Below, piece after piece: positions 19,034 through 28,514 of a stretch of 64,000 nucleotides of DNA. A program made the position numbers and the translations under genes. The notes under the pieces were generated by a model, which was given only the letters and a program-made list of their open reading frames with translations, did no database searches and was not told the origin of the DNA. The DNA is from Nibricoccus aquaticus (GTDB taxonomy: Bacteria; Verrucomicrobiota; Verrucomicrobiia; Opitutales; Opitutaceae). Location: contig NZ_CP023344.1 of assembly GCF_002310495.1 (NCBI RefSeq), positions 3,489,501 to 3,553,500 of the forward strand, read 5' to 3'. How positions within the stretch are numbered: position 1 is the first letter of the stretch; every line of letters starts with the position of its first letter.

Positions 19034-19593
19034 AAACCAACGAAGATTACGCCAAGTTCAGCAGTCCATCGGAGCTCCGGATCGTGCGCACGTTGCCCGG
19101 TCCGATCGAAAGGGTCTGGGATTATTTGATCGATCCGGTGAAGCGGGCACGGTGGTTCTGTGGCGGAGAACTCCAGCAGAAGGCGGGCGGGAAAGTCGTG
19201 TTTCACATGGTCCACAAGAACCTCGCGCCCGACGAGAAACCGCCGGCGAAATACGCGGAGGTGCAAGATCCCGGCGTGAGCTTCGAAGGGCGCGTGTTGA
19301 AGTGCGAAGCGCCCCGGCTGCTGGCGTACACATTTGGCAGCGACGACTCAGAGGTGACCATCGAACTGACGCCGCAGGGCAAAGACGTATTGCTGGTTCT
19401 CACGCATCGGGCTCGTGGCGCCGAGGAAGAGAAGGAACTCACGAACTATGCGTCGGGCTGGCACATTCATCTCAATCATCTCGTCGCGCAGCTCGCGGGG
19501 ACGCCGCGTCCGGGGTTCTGGTCGATGCACGACAAGCTTCTCGCTGACTACGAAACACGCCGTGCGGCGGAGCTGAAGGCGCTCAAGCACTGA
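19030..19593 (+). CDS. SRPBCC/AHSA1 domain protein, copy 1
   Basis: A 187-residue START-like fold protein of the AHSA1 family. It starts with the strand and helix RIVRTLPGPIERVWDYLIDP and has KRARWFCGGEL and DVLLVLTHRARG. AHSA1 proteins bind hydrophobic ligands or act as Hsp90 cochaperones; in ArsR operons their ligands are unknown. The start overlaps the arsR stop by 4 bp. It is closely similar to the next gene, so the two arose by tandem duplication. Confidence 0.88.
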   Translation: MKTNEDYAKFSSPSELRIVRTLPGPIERVWDYLIDPVKRARWFCGGELQQKAGGKVVFHMVHKNLAPDEKPPAKYAEVQDPGVSFEGRVLKCEAPRLLAYTFGSDDSEVTIELTPQGKDVLLVLTHRARGAEEEKELTNYASGWHIHLNHLVAQLAGTPRPGFWSMHDKLLADYETRRAAELKALKH

Positions 19594-19633
19594 TCCTCGC
19601 GCATTCGCACACATGCTCACGCGCTGACTCCTC

Positions 19634-20185
19634 ATGAAGAACAACGAAGAACCCGGAAAGTTTACGGGCCCGGCGGAAGTTCGCATCGTGCGCACGCTGC
19701 CCGGACCGATCGAGCGCGTGTGGGATTATCTCACGGACTCCGAGAAACGCGCGCGCTGGTTTGCGAGTGGCGCGATGGAGCAACGCGTGGGTGGCAAGGT
19801 GCGCTTCGAGATGCGCCATAGCTGCATCGCGCCTGACGAAACGCCGCCCGAGGAGTTCAAGAAAGTCCACGCGAGCGGCAAAGTCTTCGAATGCACGATC
19901 ACGCGCTGCGAAGCGCCGCGCCTGCTGGCGTTCACGTTTGGCAGCGACAACGAGTCGGAGGCGATTTTCGAACTCACGCCGCAGGGCAAGGACGTGCTGC
20001 TCGTGCTCACGCATCGATCGACCGGCGGGGACATCCCGTATCTGCACGAGTTCGCCGCCGGCTGGCACACGCATGTCGCGCAGCTCATCGCCCAACTTGA
20101 GGGCGTGGAGCCGCCGCCGTTCTGGGCTATGCTCGTGACGCTCAAACCGGAGTACAATAAGGCGCGGATCGCGGCGCAGAGCTGA
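19634..20185 (+). CDS. SRPBCC/AHSA1 domain protein, copy 2
   Basis: A 183-residue paralogue of the preceding gene, sharing EVRIVRTLPGPIERVWDYL, KRARWF, CEAPRLLAFTFGSD and LTPQGKDVLLVLTHR. The differences are concentrated in the middle of the protein and the C-terminus, so the ligand pocket may have diverged. It follows copy 1 by 40 bp in the same operon. Confidence 0.88.
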   Translation: MKNNEEPGKFTGPAEVRIVRTLPGPIERVWDYLTDSEKRARWFASGAMEQRVGGKVRFEMRHSCIAPDETPPEEFKKVHASGKVFECTITRCEAPRLLAFTFGSDNESEAIFELTPQGKDVLLVLTHRSTGGDIPYLHEFAAGWHTHVAQLIAQLEGVEPPPFWAMLVTLKPEYNKARIAAQS

Positions 20186-20337
20186 TCCGGTTTAGAAAAT
20201 TTCCGGAGGAACAGCGGCGAAAGCCGTCCTCCGTTTCTGGTCAGAAAACAACAAGGCCACTGCCTTGCCTAAAACATCCGAACGCGTTGTCGGAAAATCC
20301 AACGCTCAATCGTCAGTAAATCGGAAAGATACGTCTC

Positions 20338-21084
20338 ATGAAAACTCAGTCGTTCGAAAAACCTGCCGTCGTCGCCGAGGATAAATGGCTCGCGGCTCGC
20401 AGAGAACTTCTCCGCGAAGAGAAGGAACTCACCCGTCTGCATGACAAGATTGCCGCGAAACGCCGCGAATTGCCGTGGGTGAAGGTGGAGAAAACTTACG
20501 TCTTCGATGCGCCTGGTGGCCCGGTGCCGTTGGTGGATTTGTTCAACGGTCGCAGCCAGCTTGCCGTCTATCACTTCATGCTCGGGCCCGGCTGGGACGA
20601 AGGGTGCAAGAGCTGTTCGTTCATCGCGGATCACCTGGTGCCGACGATCCCGCATTTGCAGGCGCGGGATGTGACGCTTGCAGTTGTTTCACGCGCGCCG
20701 CTTGCGGAGATTCTGCCGTTCAAGGAGCGGATGGGGTGGTCGTTCAACTGGGTGTCGTCGAATCGGAACGACTTCAATTTCGACTACCACGTCTCCTTCA
20801 CCGAGGAGGAATTGGCGCGCAGCACCGTGTACTATAATTATGGGCTCAGAGGTTTTCCGCACGGGGAGGCGCCGGGCTTCAGTGTCTTCGCGAAGGACGC
20901 CCGCGGTGACATCTACCACACGTATTCAACTTATGGGCGCGGCGTGGAGCAGTTCATGGGAACCTACACGATACTCGATCTGGTGCCGAAGGGGCGCGAC
21001 GAGGACCCGGTGGATCCGGGCATGGACTGGGTGCGCCATCACGACCGTTACGATCAACCTGCCGATGCCGTCGCCGCGCGTTGA
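20338..21084 (+). CDS. DUF899 thioredoxin-like protein
   Basis: A 248-residue protein of the DUF899 family, which has a thioredoxin-like fold. It contains YHFMLGPGWDEGCKSCSFIADHL, where the CKSC pair sits at the thioredoxin active-site position (split over residues 79-100). Family features GFPHGEAPGFSVFAKD and DIYHTYSTYGRGVEQ follow. It begins 152 bp after the AHSA1 pair, in the same direction; the gap holds no other gene. A redox role is inferred from the CxxC. Confidence 0.88.
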   Translation: MKTQSFEKPAVVAEDKWLAARRELLREEKELTRLHDKIAAKRRELPWVKVEKTYVFDAPGGPVPLVDLFNGRSQLAVYHFMLGPGWDEGCKSCSFIADHLVPTIPHLQARDVTLAVVSRAPLAEILPFKERMGWSFNWVSSNRNDFNFDYHVSFTEEELARSTVYYNYGLRGFPHGEAPGFSVFAKDARGDIYHTYSTYGRGVEQFMGTYTILDLVPKGRDEDPVDPGMDWVRHHDRYDQPADAVAAR

Positions 21085-21364
21085 GTCTTCACCGGGCAGT
21101 TTTCGCCGAAGCCGAGCCGTCCGCTGGCTGCTGTCGGCGGCGCTGCTCGCGCTCACGCCGAAATGCGTGGTGTGCGTGGCGGCGTATCTCGGGGCGGGCG
21201 CGGCGCTCGGGCTGGGCGGGCCGCAGTGGTGCGGGCCGGCGACTGGCGCGAGTCCGGCGGTTTCGTGGATGACGGCGCTCGCGTGGATCGGCGCGACGGG
21301 CCTAGCGGGGGCGCTGGGAGTTTGTGCGAGCTGCCGGACAAAGCGGCAAAATGCCAAGCTGTAG
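21065..21364 (+). CDS. Small two-helix membrane protein, unknown
   Basis: A 99-residue protein with two membrane segments (about residues 18-40 and 68-88). A PKCVVCVAAYLG motif lies in the first, and CASCRTKR is at the C-terminal end of the second. Paired cysteines at membrane edges recall metal or redox transfer proteins such as MerT/MerC, but the similarity is loose. The ATG at 21065 overlaps the end of the DUF899 gene by 20 bp, which supports coupled expression. Confidence 0.6.
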   Translation: MPSPRVESSPGSFRRSRAVRWLLSAALLALTPKCVVCVAAYLGAGAALGLGGPQWCGPATGASPAVSWMTALAWIGATGLAGALGVCASCRTKRQNAKL

Positions 21365-21389
21365 CCCTGCGCTTTTCCCGGGAGCGGGT

Positions 21390-22832
21390 TTAGATTTTTT
21401 CGCCGACGAGGGAGTTCAGGTAAACTTCGAGATGGGTGTAGTGTGTGCCGTCGCGGACTTTCGCGCCGTCGGATGGATCGTTGGGGTTGAGTCCGTTGGC
21501 GGTTTCCCAGGCGTCGGGCATGCCGTCGCGATCGGTGTCCCAGCCGTCGGGACGATGCACCACGGGATATTCGTCCCAACCGCCGACATCTTTTTCCGAA
21601 TCGGGAAGGCCGGGGAGGCCGGTGGTGCTGCCGCTGTATTTATAGGTGCCGTCGCGCGTCTCGACGAGGATGCGTTGATCGTGTGGATCGAGGGCGGGGA
21701 AGTTGCAGCCGACGTCGGCGAGAACGTTGGTGTAGGCTTCCTCGGCGGTCTGGGTTTTCACGTGCGACACGAAGAACGGGGTGTCGGACCACGGGCTGTA
21801 TTCGGTCGGCAACTGCCCGCCGCGCTCGGTGGTGGCGGTACGGCCTTTTTCCTGATCGTCGACGCCGAAGTGGCCGGGCATGACATTGCCCGAGAAATAA
21901 TAGCGCTGGCTGCCGGGGAAGCCGCCGTACTGGGCGTTGAGGGCGTAGAAGTATTTCGTGGCGGCGCCGGGCTTGTAGTAGTTGTTCACGAAATTGACCT
22001 CGTGAGCGCCGCCATCGGTCGCGCGCCGGGCCCAGTTGTAGACGACGTTGTTCCGGATATCGAGGCGGCCGGCGTATTTGTTATCTGGTTTCGAGAGACC
22101 GCCAGCCATGCTCCAGTTTCGACCGGCGCAATGGGCGAGGAGGTTGTGGTGAAAGCTGCCGATGTCGCCGCCGATGCTGGCGGCGTAGCCGTGCTGTTTG
22201 CCGGGCGGATATTTTTTGTGACCGGCGGCGTTGAGCGCTTCGGAGATGAGCGTGCGCTGGAGCGTGATGTTTTTCGCGCCGCGCGAGCTGAAGGATTCGT
22301 CGAGCGTCCAGCTGATCGAGCAGTGATCGATGATGGCGTTGTCGGCGGAGGCCAGGCCCATGCCGTCGAGGGTCATGCCCGAGGTGTTGCCGGGGCGGAC
22401 GCGTATGTAACGGATGATGACATCGCTGGCACCGAGGACGCCGAAGTTGTAATTGCTGAGGCAGATCCCGATTCCTGGAGCGGTCTGGCCGGCGATGGTG
22501 AGTTCGGAATTATTTTTGCGCACGATGAGGCGCGATTGGAGTTCGATGCGGCCGGAGACATCGAAGACGACCGTGCGTGGTCCCTCGGCTTCGACGGCGG
22601 CGCGGAGGCTGCCGGGGCCGGAGTCGTTGAGATTGGTGACGGCGATGACGCGGCCACCGCGGCCGCCTTTGGCGAAGCGGCCGTAGCCCTCGGCGGTGGG
22701 GAAGGCGAGTGGCTGCGGAGCGACGTTGGCGGCATCCGGCACTGGCGTGGGAGATGCGGCGTTGACGGCGAAGGCCGATGAGCAAAGCGCAAGCGCGGTT
22801 GAGATGAGCGGCAGGCGACGGAGGGTATTCAT
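21390..22832 (-). CDS. Secreted pectate lyase-like protein (PL1 type)
   Basis: A 480-residue exported protein. A signal peptide (MNTLRRLPLISTALALCSSAF) precedes a right-handed beta-helix domain with FPTAEGYGRFAKGGRGG, VIIRYIRVRPGN, AIIDHCSISWTLDE and GSFHHNLLAHCAGRNW, which are polysaccharide lyase family 1-like. The C-terminal segment DTDRDGMPDAWETANGLNP is a calcium-binding thrombospondin type 3-like repeat common in secreted Verrucomicrobia and Planctomycetes enzymes. It is divergent from a GH43 gene and probably helps degrade pectin-like glycans. Confidence 0.88.
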   Translation of the reverse strand: MNTLRRLPLISTALALCSSAFAVNAASPTPVPDAANVAPQPLAFPTAEGYGRFAKGGRGGRVIAVTNLNDSGPGSLRAAVEAEGPRTVVFDVSGRIELQSRLIVRKNNSELTIAGQTAPGIGICLSNYNFGVLGASDVIIRYIRVRPGNTSGMTLDGMGLASADNAIIDHCSISWTLDESFSSRGAKNITLQRTLISEALNAAGHKKYPPGKQHGYAASIGGDIGSFHHNLLAHCAGRNWSMAGGLSKPDNKYAGRLDIRNNVVYNWARRATDGGAHEVNFVNNYYKPGAATKYFYALNAQYGGFPGSQRYYFSGNVMPGHFGVDDQEKGRTATTERGGQLPTEYSPWSDTPFFVSHVKTQTAEEAYTNVLADVGCNFPALDPHDQRILVETRDGTYKYSGSTTGLPGLPDSEKDVGGWDEYPVVHRPDGWDTDRDGMPDAWETANGLNPNDPSDGAKVRDGTHYTHLEVYLNSLVGEKI

Positions 22833-23025
22833 GCTGGGCGTGAGTTGGAGGGGTGTATGCTAGACACGCGAACATTACGCGTTCGTGACAACGCGCGGAC
22901 CGTGTGAGTGAGCCGAGAGAGGCGGCTGCGGGCAGAGCTTCTGCAAATGAGAGAGTGAATCCAGCGATTGATCTGCGGGCGGGGCGGTCGTTTCGTTGAC
23001 GCTTCCCCAACTTTTTACTCCTGCG

Positions 23026-24630
23026 ATGAAACAATCACAGACTGGATGCACCCCGGCGCTTTGCTGCGCGTTACTAGCCTGTTTCATTTTTGCCACGGCT
23101 TCGGCGCGCGCTGACTCCGTGGATATTCCACGTTGGCAGCGCGGGATTGAGGGCCAGCGCAAGGCCGACTTGGGCGACGGCACGTTTCTCAATCCGATCC
23201 TCGCGGGGGACCGGCCCGATCCGACGATCCTGAAAGATGGGGACGGTTACTACATGACGTTTTCGTCGTTCAATTCCTACCCGGGGATCGTGATCTGGCA
23301 CTCGAAGGATCTGGTCAACTGGCGGCCGGTCGGTCCGGCGTTGCACAAAAATATCGGGACGGTCTGGGCGCTCGATCTATGCAAAGTTGACGGGCGCTAT
23401 TACGTGTACATTCCAGCCATCGCGCACGGGAAGCCGTGGTCCACTTATGTCATCTGGGCGGATAAGATAGAGGGGCCGTGGAGCGAGCCGATCGATCTTG
23501 GTATCGAAGGTTGCATCGATCCGGGACACGCGGTGGGCGAGGATGGCAGGCGGTATCTTTTTGTTAACGGCATTCGCAAGATCAGGCTGACCGATGATGG
23601 GTTGGCGACGGATGGAAAGCTGGAGCAGGCGTATGCTCCGTGGCGTTATCCGGAGAATTGGGTGACGGAAAATTTCGCGCCGGAGGGGCCGAAGCTTTTC
23701 AGGCGGGGCGAGTGGTTTTATCTCGTGACGGCGGTGGGCGGGACGGCGGGGCCGGTCACGGGGCACATGGTTATCGCGGCGCGCTCGCGTTCGATTCACG
23801 GGCCGTGGGAACACTGTCCGCACAATCCGCTCGTTCGCACGCTGTCGGACAAAGAGCCGTGGTGGTCGCGCGGACATGCGACGGTTCTCGAAGGACCGGG
23901 CGGCGATTGGTGGATGGTCTATCACGGCTACGAAAACGGATTTCGCACGCTCGGGCGGCAGACGCTGTTGGAGCCGATCGAGTGGACGGAGGATGGATGG
24001 TTTCGCGCGAAAGGCGGCGATCTCGGGAAACCGCTTGCGATGCCGAAGGGCGGCAGTGCGGTGCCGCACGGGCTGGCGTTGTCGGATGATTTTTCGACGA
24101 ACAAGTTTGGGACGCAGTGGGCGTTTCACGATCCGAGCGCGGATGAAATGACGCGCGTGCGCTACGGGAAGGACTTGCTGGAGCTGGCGAGCGAGGGGGA
24201 TTCGCCGACGAACAGTTCACCGCTGACGTGCATCGTGCCGGATCGCGCGTACGAAGTGGAGGTGACGATGGAGATGCTCGGAGACGCGGAGGGCGCGCTG
24301 CTGTTGTACTATAATCCGAAGGCGTTTGTCGGAGTCGGTTTCACGGGCGAGAAGGTGAAGACCTACCAGTATGCGACGACGGAGGATTGGGCGAGTGTGC
24401 CGCTGAAGGGGCGCACAGTGCGCGCGCGGATCACAAATGACCGGAACGTGATCACCTACCAATACTCGGTCGATGGCGGCGTGAGCTGGAGGACGCATCC
24501 GACGCGCATGGAAGTCGCGGGGCTCAATCACAATGTCTTTGGCGGGTTTCTGAGTCTGCGCGTGGGTATTTGCTCGCTGGGCACGGGGAGTGTGCGGTTG
24601 AGCGGGTTTTCTTATCGGGCTATCGAGTAG
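23026..24630 (+). CDS. Secreted glycoside hydrolase family 43 protein
   Basis: A 534-residue exported enzyme. After a signal peptide the five-bladed propeller begins. The three catalytic acids of GH43 are visible: Asp65 in DRPDPTILKD (base), Asp165 in GCIDPGHAV (pKa modulator) and Glu220 in FAPEGPKLF (acid). A C-terminal beta-sandwich (about residues 350-534) starts at LALSDDFSTNKFG. Likely substrates are arabinan, xylan or galactan side chains. The ATG at 23026 begins the signal peptide. It is divergent from the pectate lyase, across a 193-bp promoter region. Confidence 0.92.
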   Translation: MKQSQTGCTPALCCALLACFIFATASARADSVDIPRWQRGIEGQRKADLGDGTFLNPILAGDRPDPTILKDGDGYYMTFSSFNSYPGIVIWHSKDLVNWRPVGPALHKNIGTVWALDLCKVDGRYYVYIPAIAHGKPWSTYVIWADKIEGPWSEPIDLGIEGCIDPGHAVGEDGRRYLFVNGIRKIRLTDDGLATDGKLEQAYAPWRYPENWVTENFAPEGPKLFRRGEWFYLVTAVGGTAGPVTGHMVIAARSRSIHGPWEHCPHNPLVRTLSDKEPWWSRGHATVLEGPGGDWWMVYHGYENGFRTLGRQTLLEPIEWTEDGWFRAKGGDLGKPLAMPKGGSAVPHGLALSDDFSTNKFGTQWAFHDPSADEMTRVRYGKDLLELASEGDSPTNSSPLTCIVPDRAYEVEVTMEMLGDAEGALLLYYNPKAFVGVGFTGEKVKTYQYATTEDWASVPLKGRTVRARITNDRNVITYQYSVDGGVSWRTHPTRMEVAGLNHNVFGGFLSLRVGICSLGTGSVRLSGFSYRAIE

Positions 24631-24680
24631 ACTCTGTGAACACGGTCGGCGAGTCACTGCGCGCGCGGACGTTCATGACT

Positions 24681-25556
24681 TCAAGCTTTGAAGTGCACGC
24701 CGCCGATCCATCGATCCATACCGTTGAGCTGGCGTGCGTCGGCTTCGCCAGCGAGCACGCGCTGTCCGGCCGCGGTCAAGGTGTAGGGCTCAGGCGTCAC
24801 GAGCGGCGTGGGAGCGTGCATGAGGGCCTTGAGGCGCGACTTGACCGTCGTATCGCCCATGAAGCTCGTTTCCTCCGCAGCGGCATTGGCGCGAAATAAA
24901 TCCGCAAAGCCGCGGATGCCGCGCGCGATCGCTCGCAGGAGCTGCCGCTCAGTGCGCCCCAAGCCGGTGGGCGGTGTGGGATATTCTTCAAGCAAACGTC
25001 GCAGCGCGTTGCCGAGAAAAGGAAGTGCATCGAGATCCGTTGCGAGCAGCTGGCGCAAGGCGTCGGAATCGGGAGAGGTCAATGCGTTCCATGCGCGAGC
25101 TCCGAGCGAGAGTTGCTCCGCGGTGATGGGCTGGCGTTTCGGCCAGAGCGACGCGAGTTGCACCGGCGTAAGCTGGCCGAGACCGTAAAATGGCACGATG
25201 CCGGGAAACGCATCGATGCAGATCATCTCGGCCGTGATGCCAGGCGCTTGGGAGAGCGTTGCTAGAATCTGCAGCAACTGCAGCTGATCGTAGAGATCAT
25301 GCTCGAACCATAACACCCTATGGCAGGCAGAGCGGAGTGCGTTGTCGCGTTCGCGGAAACTCGCCGACACCTCGGGAAACGATCGATCGTCCCACTGCGC
25401 GAGGAAACGTGCGCGCACGCCGCTCATCTCCTCAAGCATCAAACCCGCCGGCACCGGGCCTTCGTGCAGGACGTCCTGCCACGCGATTACTTGTCCCGGC
25501 ACGCCGCTGTTGCGCAAAGACCCCGCCGCGCTGTCGCCGTTGGTGATGTGCAGCAT
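24681..25556 (-). CDS. DUF1835 domain protein
   Basis: A 291-residue protein. The N-terminal part MLHITNGDSAAGSLRNSG and VIAWQDVLHEGPVPAGL is the DUF1835 signature, and WFEHDLYDQLQLLQIL follows. The C-terminal third (YTLTAAGQRVLAG) looks like a winged helix. The function of the family is unknown. The ATG at 25556 is chosen because the domain begins there; an upstream in-frame start at 25838 would add 94 unlikely residues. Confidence 0.85.
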   Translation of the reverse strand: MLHITNGDSAAGSLRNSGVPGQVIAWQDVLHEGPVPAGLMLEEMSGVRARFLAQWDDRSFPEVSASFRERDNALRSACHRVLWFEHDLYDQLQLLQILATLSQAPGITAEMICIDAFPGIVPFYGLGQLTPVQLASLWPKRQPITAEQLSLGARAWNALTSPDSDALRQLLATDLDALPFLGNALRRLLEEYPTPPTGLGRTERQLLRAIARGIRGFADLFRANAAAEETSFMGDTTVKSRLKALMHAPTPLVTPEPYTLTAAGQRVLAGEADARQLNGMDRWIGGVHFKA

Positions 25557-25681
25557 GGTGACTACGGTGTCTGGCACCAATAAGATCACAAGCCAACGCA
25601 CGATGAGCGAGCGTAGCGTGGCCCGGTGCGGGGCTGGAGTTGGCGCGAATCCACCCGCCAGGGGAAAATTATCAGCGCAGC

Positions 25682-25831
25682 CCGATGGAGCATTTGACGC
25701 ATCTGCGGCGGAGACGTGCGAGTACGACGCTGAGGTCAACGCCTGCGCAACTGGAGGAGATCGCGGAGCGCACGGGGTACGGCTCGGTGTATTCGTTTTC
25801 CACGGCGTTTCGCCGCTGGAGCTGGGAGTGA
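25682..25831 (+). pseudogene. Remnant of an AraC-family regulator C-terminus
   Basis: The frame reads PMEHLTHLRRRRASTTLRST and then LEEIAERTGYGSVYSFSTAF, the second helix-turn-helix of AraC/XylS regulators (usual form PMQYLTRWR...IAxxVGYxSExAFSRAF). Only about 50 residues are present: the first helix-turn-helix and sensor domain are missing and it stops early after RRWSWE. It lies in the 404-bp gap between the DUF1835 and cupin genes; the rest of that gap holds nothing recognisable. Confidence 0.65.
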
Positions 25832-25960
25832 CCTGCATTAACAGGGTGGCAGCGTGTAGCGTTGTAGACTTGGCTTTCGGACGCAGACGATTTCCGTTCG
25901 CGAGAGCAGCGTCCTAGTGAACCCCAATTGCGGCGGATAACTTTAAACTCACTCTATCGC

Positions 25961-26353
25961 ATGAGCATTTCATCGATTATTCTCCCGCCTGGTTGTGGCC
26001 GGAGTTACGACTGCGGTCCGATGCAGGCTGTATTCAAGGCGGATGGAGCCGAGACCCAGGGCAGGTACAGCGTTTCCGAGTGGACGGTGGCGCCGCATAG
26101 TCACGGGCCGGGTCCGCATTCGCATGAAGAGAACGAGGAGCTTTTTTTGGTTACTGAAGGAACGATGGCAGTGCGGGTAGGCGAGGAATGGATTGATGCT
26201 CCACGCGGCACTTTTTTGCGCATTCCTGCGGGTGTCATTCACGATTTCGAAAATCGCACCGACAAGCCCGCGACACTCTTCAATGTGTTTCTGCCGGGGG
26301 CATTCGAACATATGATGCCTGACATTGTTCGGTGGTTCGCCGGACAAAAATAG
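25961..26353 (+). CDS. Cupin domain protein
   Basis: A 130-residue single-domain cupin. Motif 1 is HSHGPGPHSHEENEELFLV with the metal-binding His/Glu set, and motif 2 is PAGVIHDFEN with the last histidine. Such proteins bind a metal and may be isomerases, dioxygenases or sensors; nothing here fixes the substrate. The ATG at 25961 is used; an upstream non-ATG start would add an improbable tail. Confidence 0.88.
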   Translation: MSISSIILPPGCGRSYDCGPMQAVFKADGAETQGRYSVSEWTVAPHSHGPGPHSHEENEELFLVTEGTMAVRVGEEWIDAPRGTFLRIPAGVIHDFENRTDKPATLFNVFLPGAFEHMMPDIVRWFAGQK

Positions 26354-26384
26354 TGAGCCACGCGTCTCCTGAAATTTTGTTTCT

Positions 26385-26642
26385 ATGAAATCCCAAGTGG
26401 TTTTGGCGCTGGTGTTATTCACGGTTGCTGGCGCTCTATGCGGCTGCGGGTCGACCAAATATAGCGCGACCGGTGTGGATAAGAAAGCGGAGGAGTTACT
26501 CCGAAACGGGAGCGCCCGGGATATGGCTGAGGCGCGTCAGATGGCCGAAGATTATTACTGGTTGGAAAACGCGCGGAAGAAAGAGGAGGACGCGCGGTTG
26601 GAACGCCAGAAGGCGGCCGAAAAAAAGGAGCAAAGGCGTTGA
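26385..26642 (+). CDS. Small predicted lipoprotein
   Basis: An 85-residue protein with an N-terminal hydrophobic stretch ending in a lipobox-like LCGC. A charged alpha-helical body follows (EARQMAEDYYWLENARKKEED), rich in Lys, Glu and Arg. The function is unknown. It follows the cupin gene by 31 bp in the same direction. Confidence 0.65.
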   Translation: MKSQVVLALVLFTVAGALCGCGSTKYSATGVDKKAEELLRNGSARDMAEARQMAEDYYWLENARKKEEDARLERQKAAEKKEQRR

Positions 26643-26723
26643 TCGAATTCGCTGTGCCTGCATGCACGTGAGCGCTTGAGCGCGGCGCGGAACTTTTACC
26701 GGGAGAAAGTCTCACAAGGAGGC

Positions 26724-28442
26724 ATGCTTTCTTCTGCGATCCGGGTGGGGTGGGGACGGAATTTGTTTGCTGGATGGATGCTGGCCTTTTGTTGCAGCGT
26801 CCATGCGTGGGCTGGGGAGGCGTCGTCGCTTGGAGCGACAGCATCGTCGAATGCGAGGGAGGATGACGAACTGGAGGACTTGGAGCATCTGCCCGCATTC
26901 AACGTGAAGGCGGACCGGCTGGAGGAGTTTGGGTTTCGCGCGGGCGGGATGATTGCGATTCCCGGACCCTCGTATGCGTGGGTGAGAGAAGTCTTCCCGA
27001 ATACGGCGGCGTCCAAGGCGGGCCTGCGTCCGGGTGACATCATTCTCAAAGTGGACGGAAAGAAGCGGTCGCTCTTTTCGCTGATGAGAGCGGATAAAGC
27101 GCAGGATAAAAAGTGGGCGGAGCTCGCAGCGGGAAAGAAGAGCGTGTCGTGGGTGTTCGAAGTGCGCGATCCGGTCACGAAAGAGACGCGAACGGTGACG
27201 ATGATCGTGCCTTCTCCGGCACCGCATTGGGGAAGCGTGATGTGGAGCACTCCCGAGGGACGCACTCCGGCCGTTGTGAAAGAGTCAGGGCCGCTCGCCG
27301 GACGGGCAGCGGAGATTTTGGACAACGGTATCTGGACGAAATGGGAGGGTGTGGCGTTTCTGAATGTCCCAAAAACGGAGAAGGCGCCGGTGCTCGGTTA
27401 CGAATGGCGCATCGTCGAGGGCGCGGAGAGGCATCGCATGTGGGTGACGCAGCAACGCGGGAAAACGGAGATCGTTTTCGAGCGTCGGTCGCCAGTTATC
27501 GGCAACGTACTTTTTCTCACCACGCCTGCGGGAATGCTGGCGAACACGCGGTACTCACCGCCGAAGAAAAACAAGAAGATGAAACTTTCGTCTGAGGAGC
27601 TGGAGGCGGCGTTTCAAACGGAGATGGATTTCTGGCTGACGAAAGTGGGGCGCGTTTCCGGGCGTTGGCCGTTCGAGGCATTGTCGGGAGCGGGCGGGGC
27701 TGGCGACATCGCGATCGTTCGCCGGGATATTCAAGAAAGCACGGCGGTAGTCGCGGTGCGGTCGGCGTCGTTTCTCGCTCTGCCGGTGGCCGAGGAAGCG
27801 CAACGGGCGATGTTTGCCGATGCGCTTGGCAAGGTCGGCGCCGATGCGGAGTGCTGGGCTTACACCGAGATATCGCGTGGGTTTGGCGATGACCGTGTGA
27901 CGACGGTGCGCATCGATCCTTCGAAGCCGGAAGCGGAGCGGAGTACGTTGCTGATGGTTGATGGAAAGAAACCCGGTGCAGCGGTGTTTCAGCAGTGGCG
28001 GGATGAGGGACGGGGGGTGCCGGAAACTTTGGGCGAGTTGCCCGAGATTTCGAGTGTCGTCGATGTGAACGACGTGCGTGTGTTTGCCGATGAGGCGAGG
28101 GCGGTCGTGTTCGAACTGCCGTTGAAAACAACGAGCGCCGAATTTCCCTCCGACAAAGTTCAGGCGCTTTTCCGGGTGAACAAGGCGCAGCGAGCATTCG
28201 AGAACTTTTCGGTGAAGCTGCGTGAGGCTGTTCGTGTAGCGGGTGTCGCGAAGGTGACGGATGCAGGCTTCGAGGTTCGCTTTCAGAGTTTCGATCCCGC
28301 GCTCGCACCGCAGCCGGTTCTGCTCAAGACGGGTGGCGCGGCGCGGGTGCTGCTCGTGAAACTCAAGCGAGGATTTGAAACGAAACGGACTGATTTCGTG
28401 AGGGTGCTGCCGTTCGAGGAGGAAGCGACGCGCGTAGAATAG
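26724..28442 (+). CDS. Exported PDZ-domain protein
   Basis: A 572-residue protein with a signal peptide ending around HAWAGEA. A single PDZ domain at about 60-140 contains WVREVFPNTAASKAGLRPGD and IILKVDGKK. No protease catalytic triad is seen in the remaining 430 residues, which I do not recognise. The ATG at 26724 sits only 1 nt after AAGGAGG, too close for a standard ribosome site, so the TTG at 26676 or a slightly later start remains possible. Confidence 0.7.
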   Translation: MLSSAIRVGWGRNLFAGWMLAFCCSVHAWAGEASSLGATASSNAREDDELEDLEHLPAFNVKADRLEEFGFRAGGMIAIPGPSYAWVREVFPNTAASKAGLRPGDIILKVDGKKRSLFSLMRADKAQDKKWAELAAGKKSVSWVFEVRDPVTKETRTVTMIVPSPAPHWGSVMWSTPEGRTPAVVKESGPLAGRAAEILDNGIWTKWEGVAFLNVPKTEKAPVLGYEWRIVEGAERHRMWVTQQRGKTEIVFERRSPVIGNVLFLTTPAGMLANTRYSPPKKNKKMKLSSEELEAAFQTEMDFWLTKVGRVSGRWPFEALSGAGGAGDIAIVRRDIQESTAVVAVRSASFLALPVAEEAQRAMFADALGKVGADAECWAYTEISRGFGDDRVTTVRIDPSKPEAERSTLLMVDGKKPGAAVFQQWRDEGRGVPETLGELPEISSVVDVNDVRVFADEARAVVFELPLKTTSAEFPSDKVQALFRVNKAQRAFENFSVKLREAVRVAGVAKVTDAGFEVRFQSFDPALAPQPVLLKTGGAARVLLVKLKRGFETKRTDFVRVLPFEEEATRVE

Positions 28443-28514
28443 GCGGCAGATCAAGGGGGGGAGAGCGAAGCAGGGTGTCTGCAACCTGGCTTCGCGTGCT
28501 GTGTTCTTGGGGAG

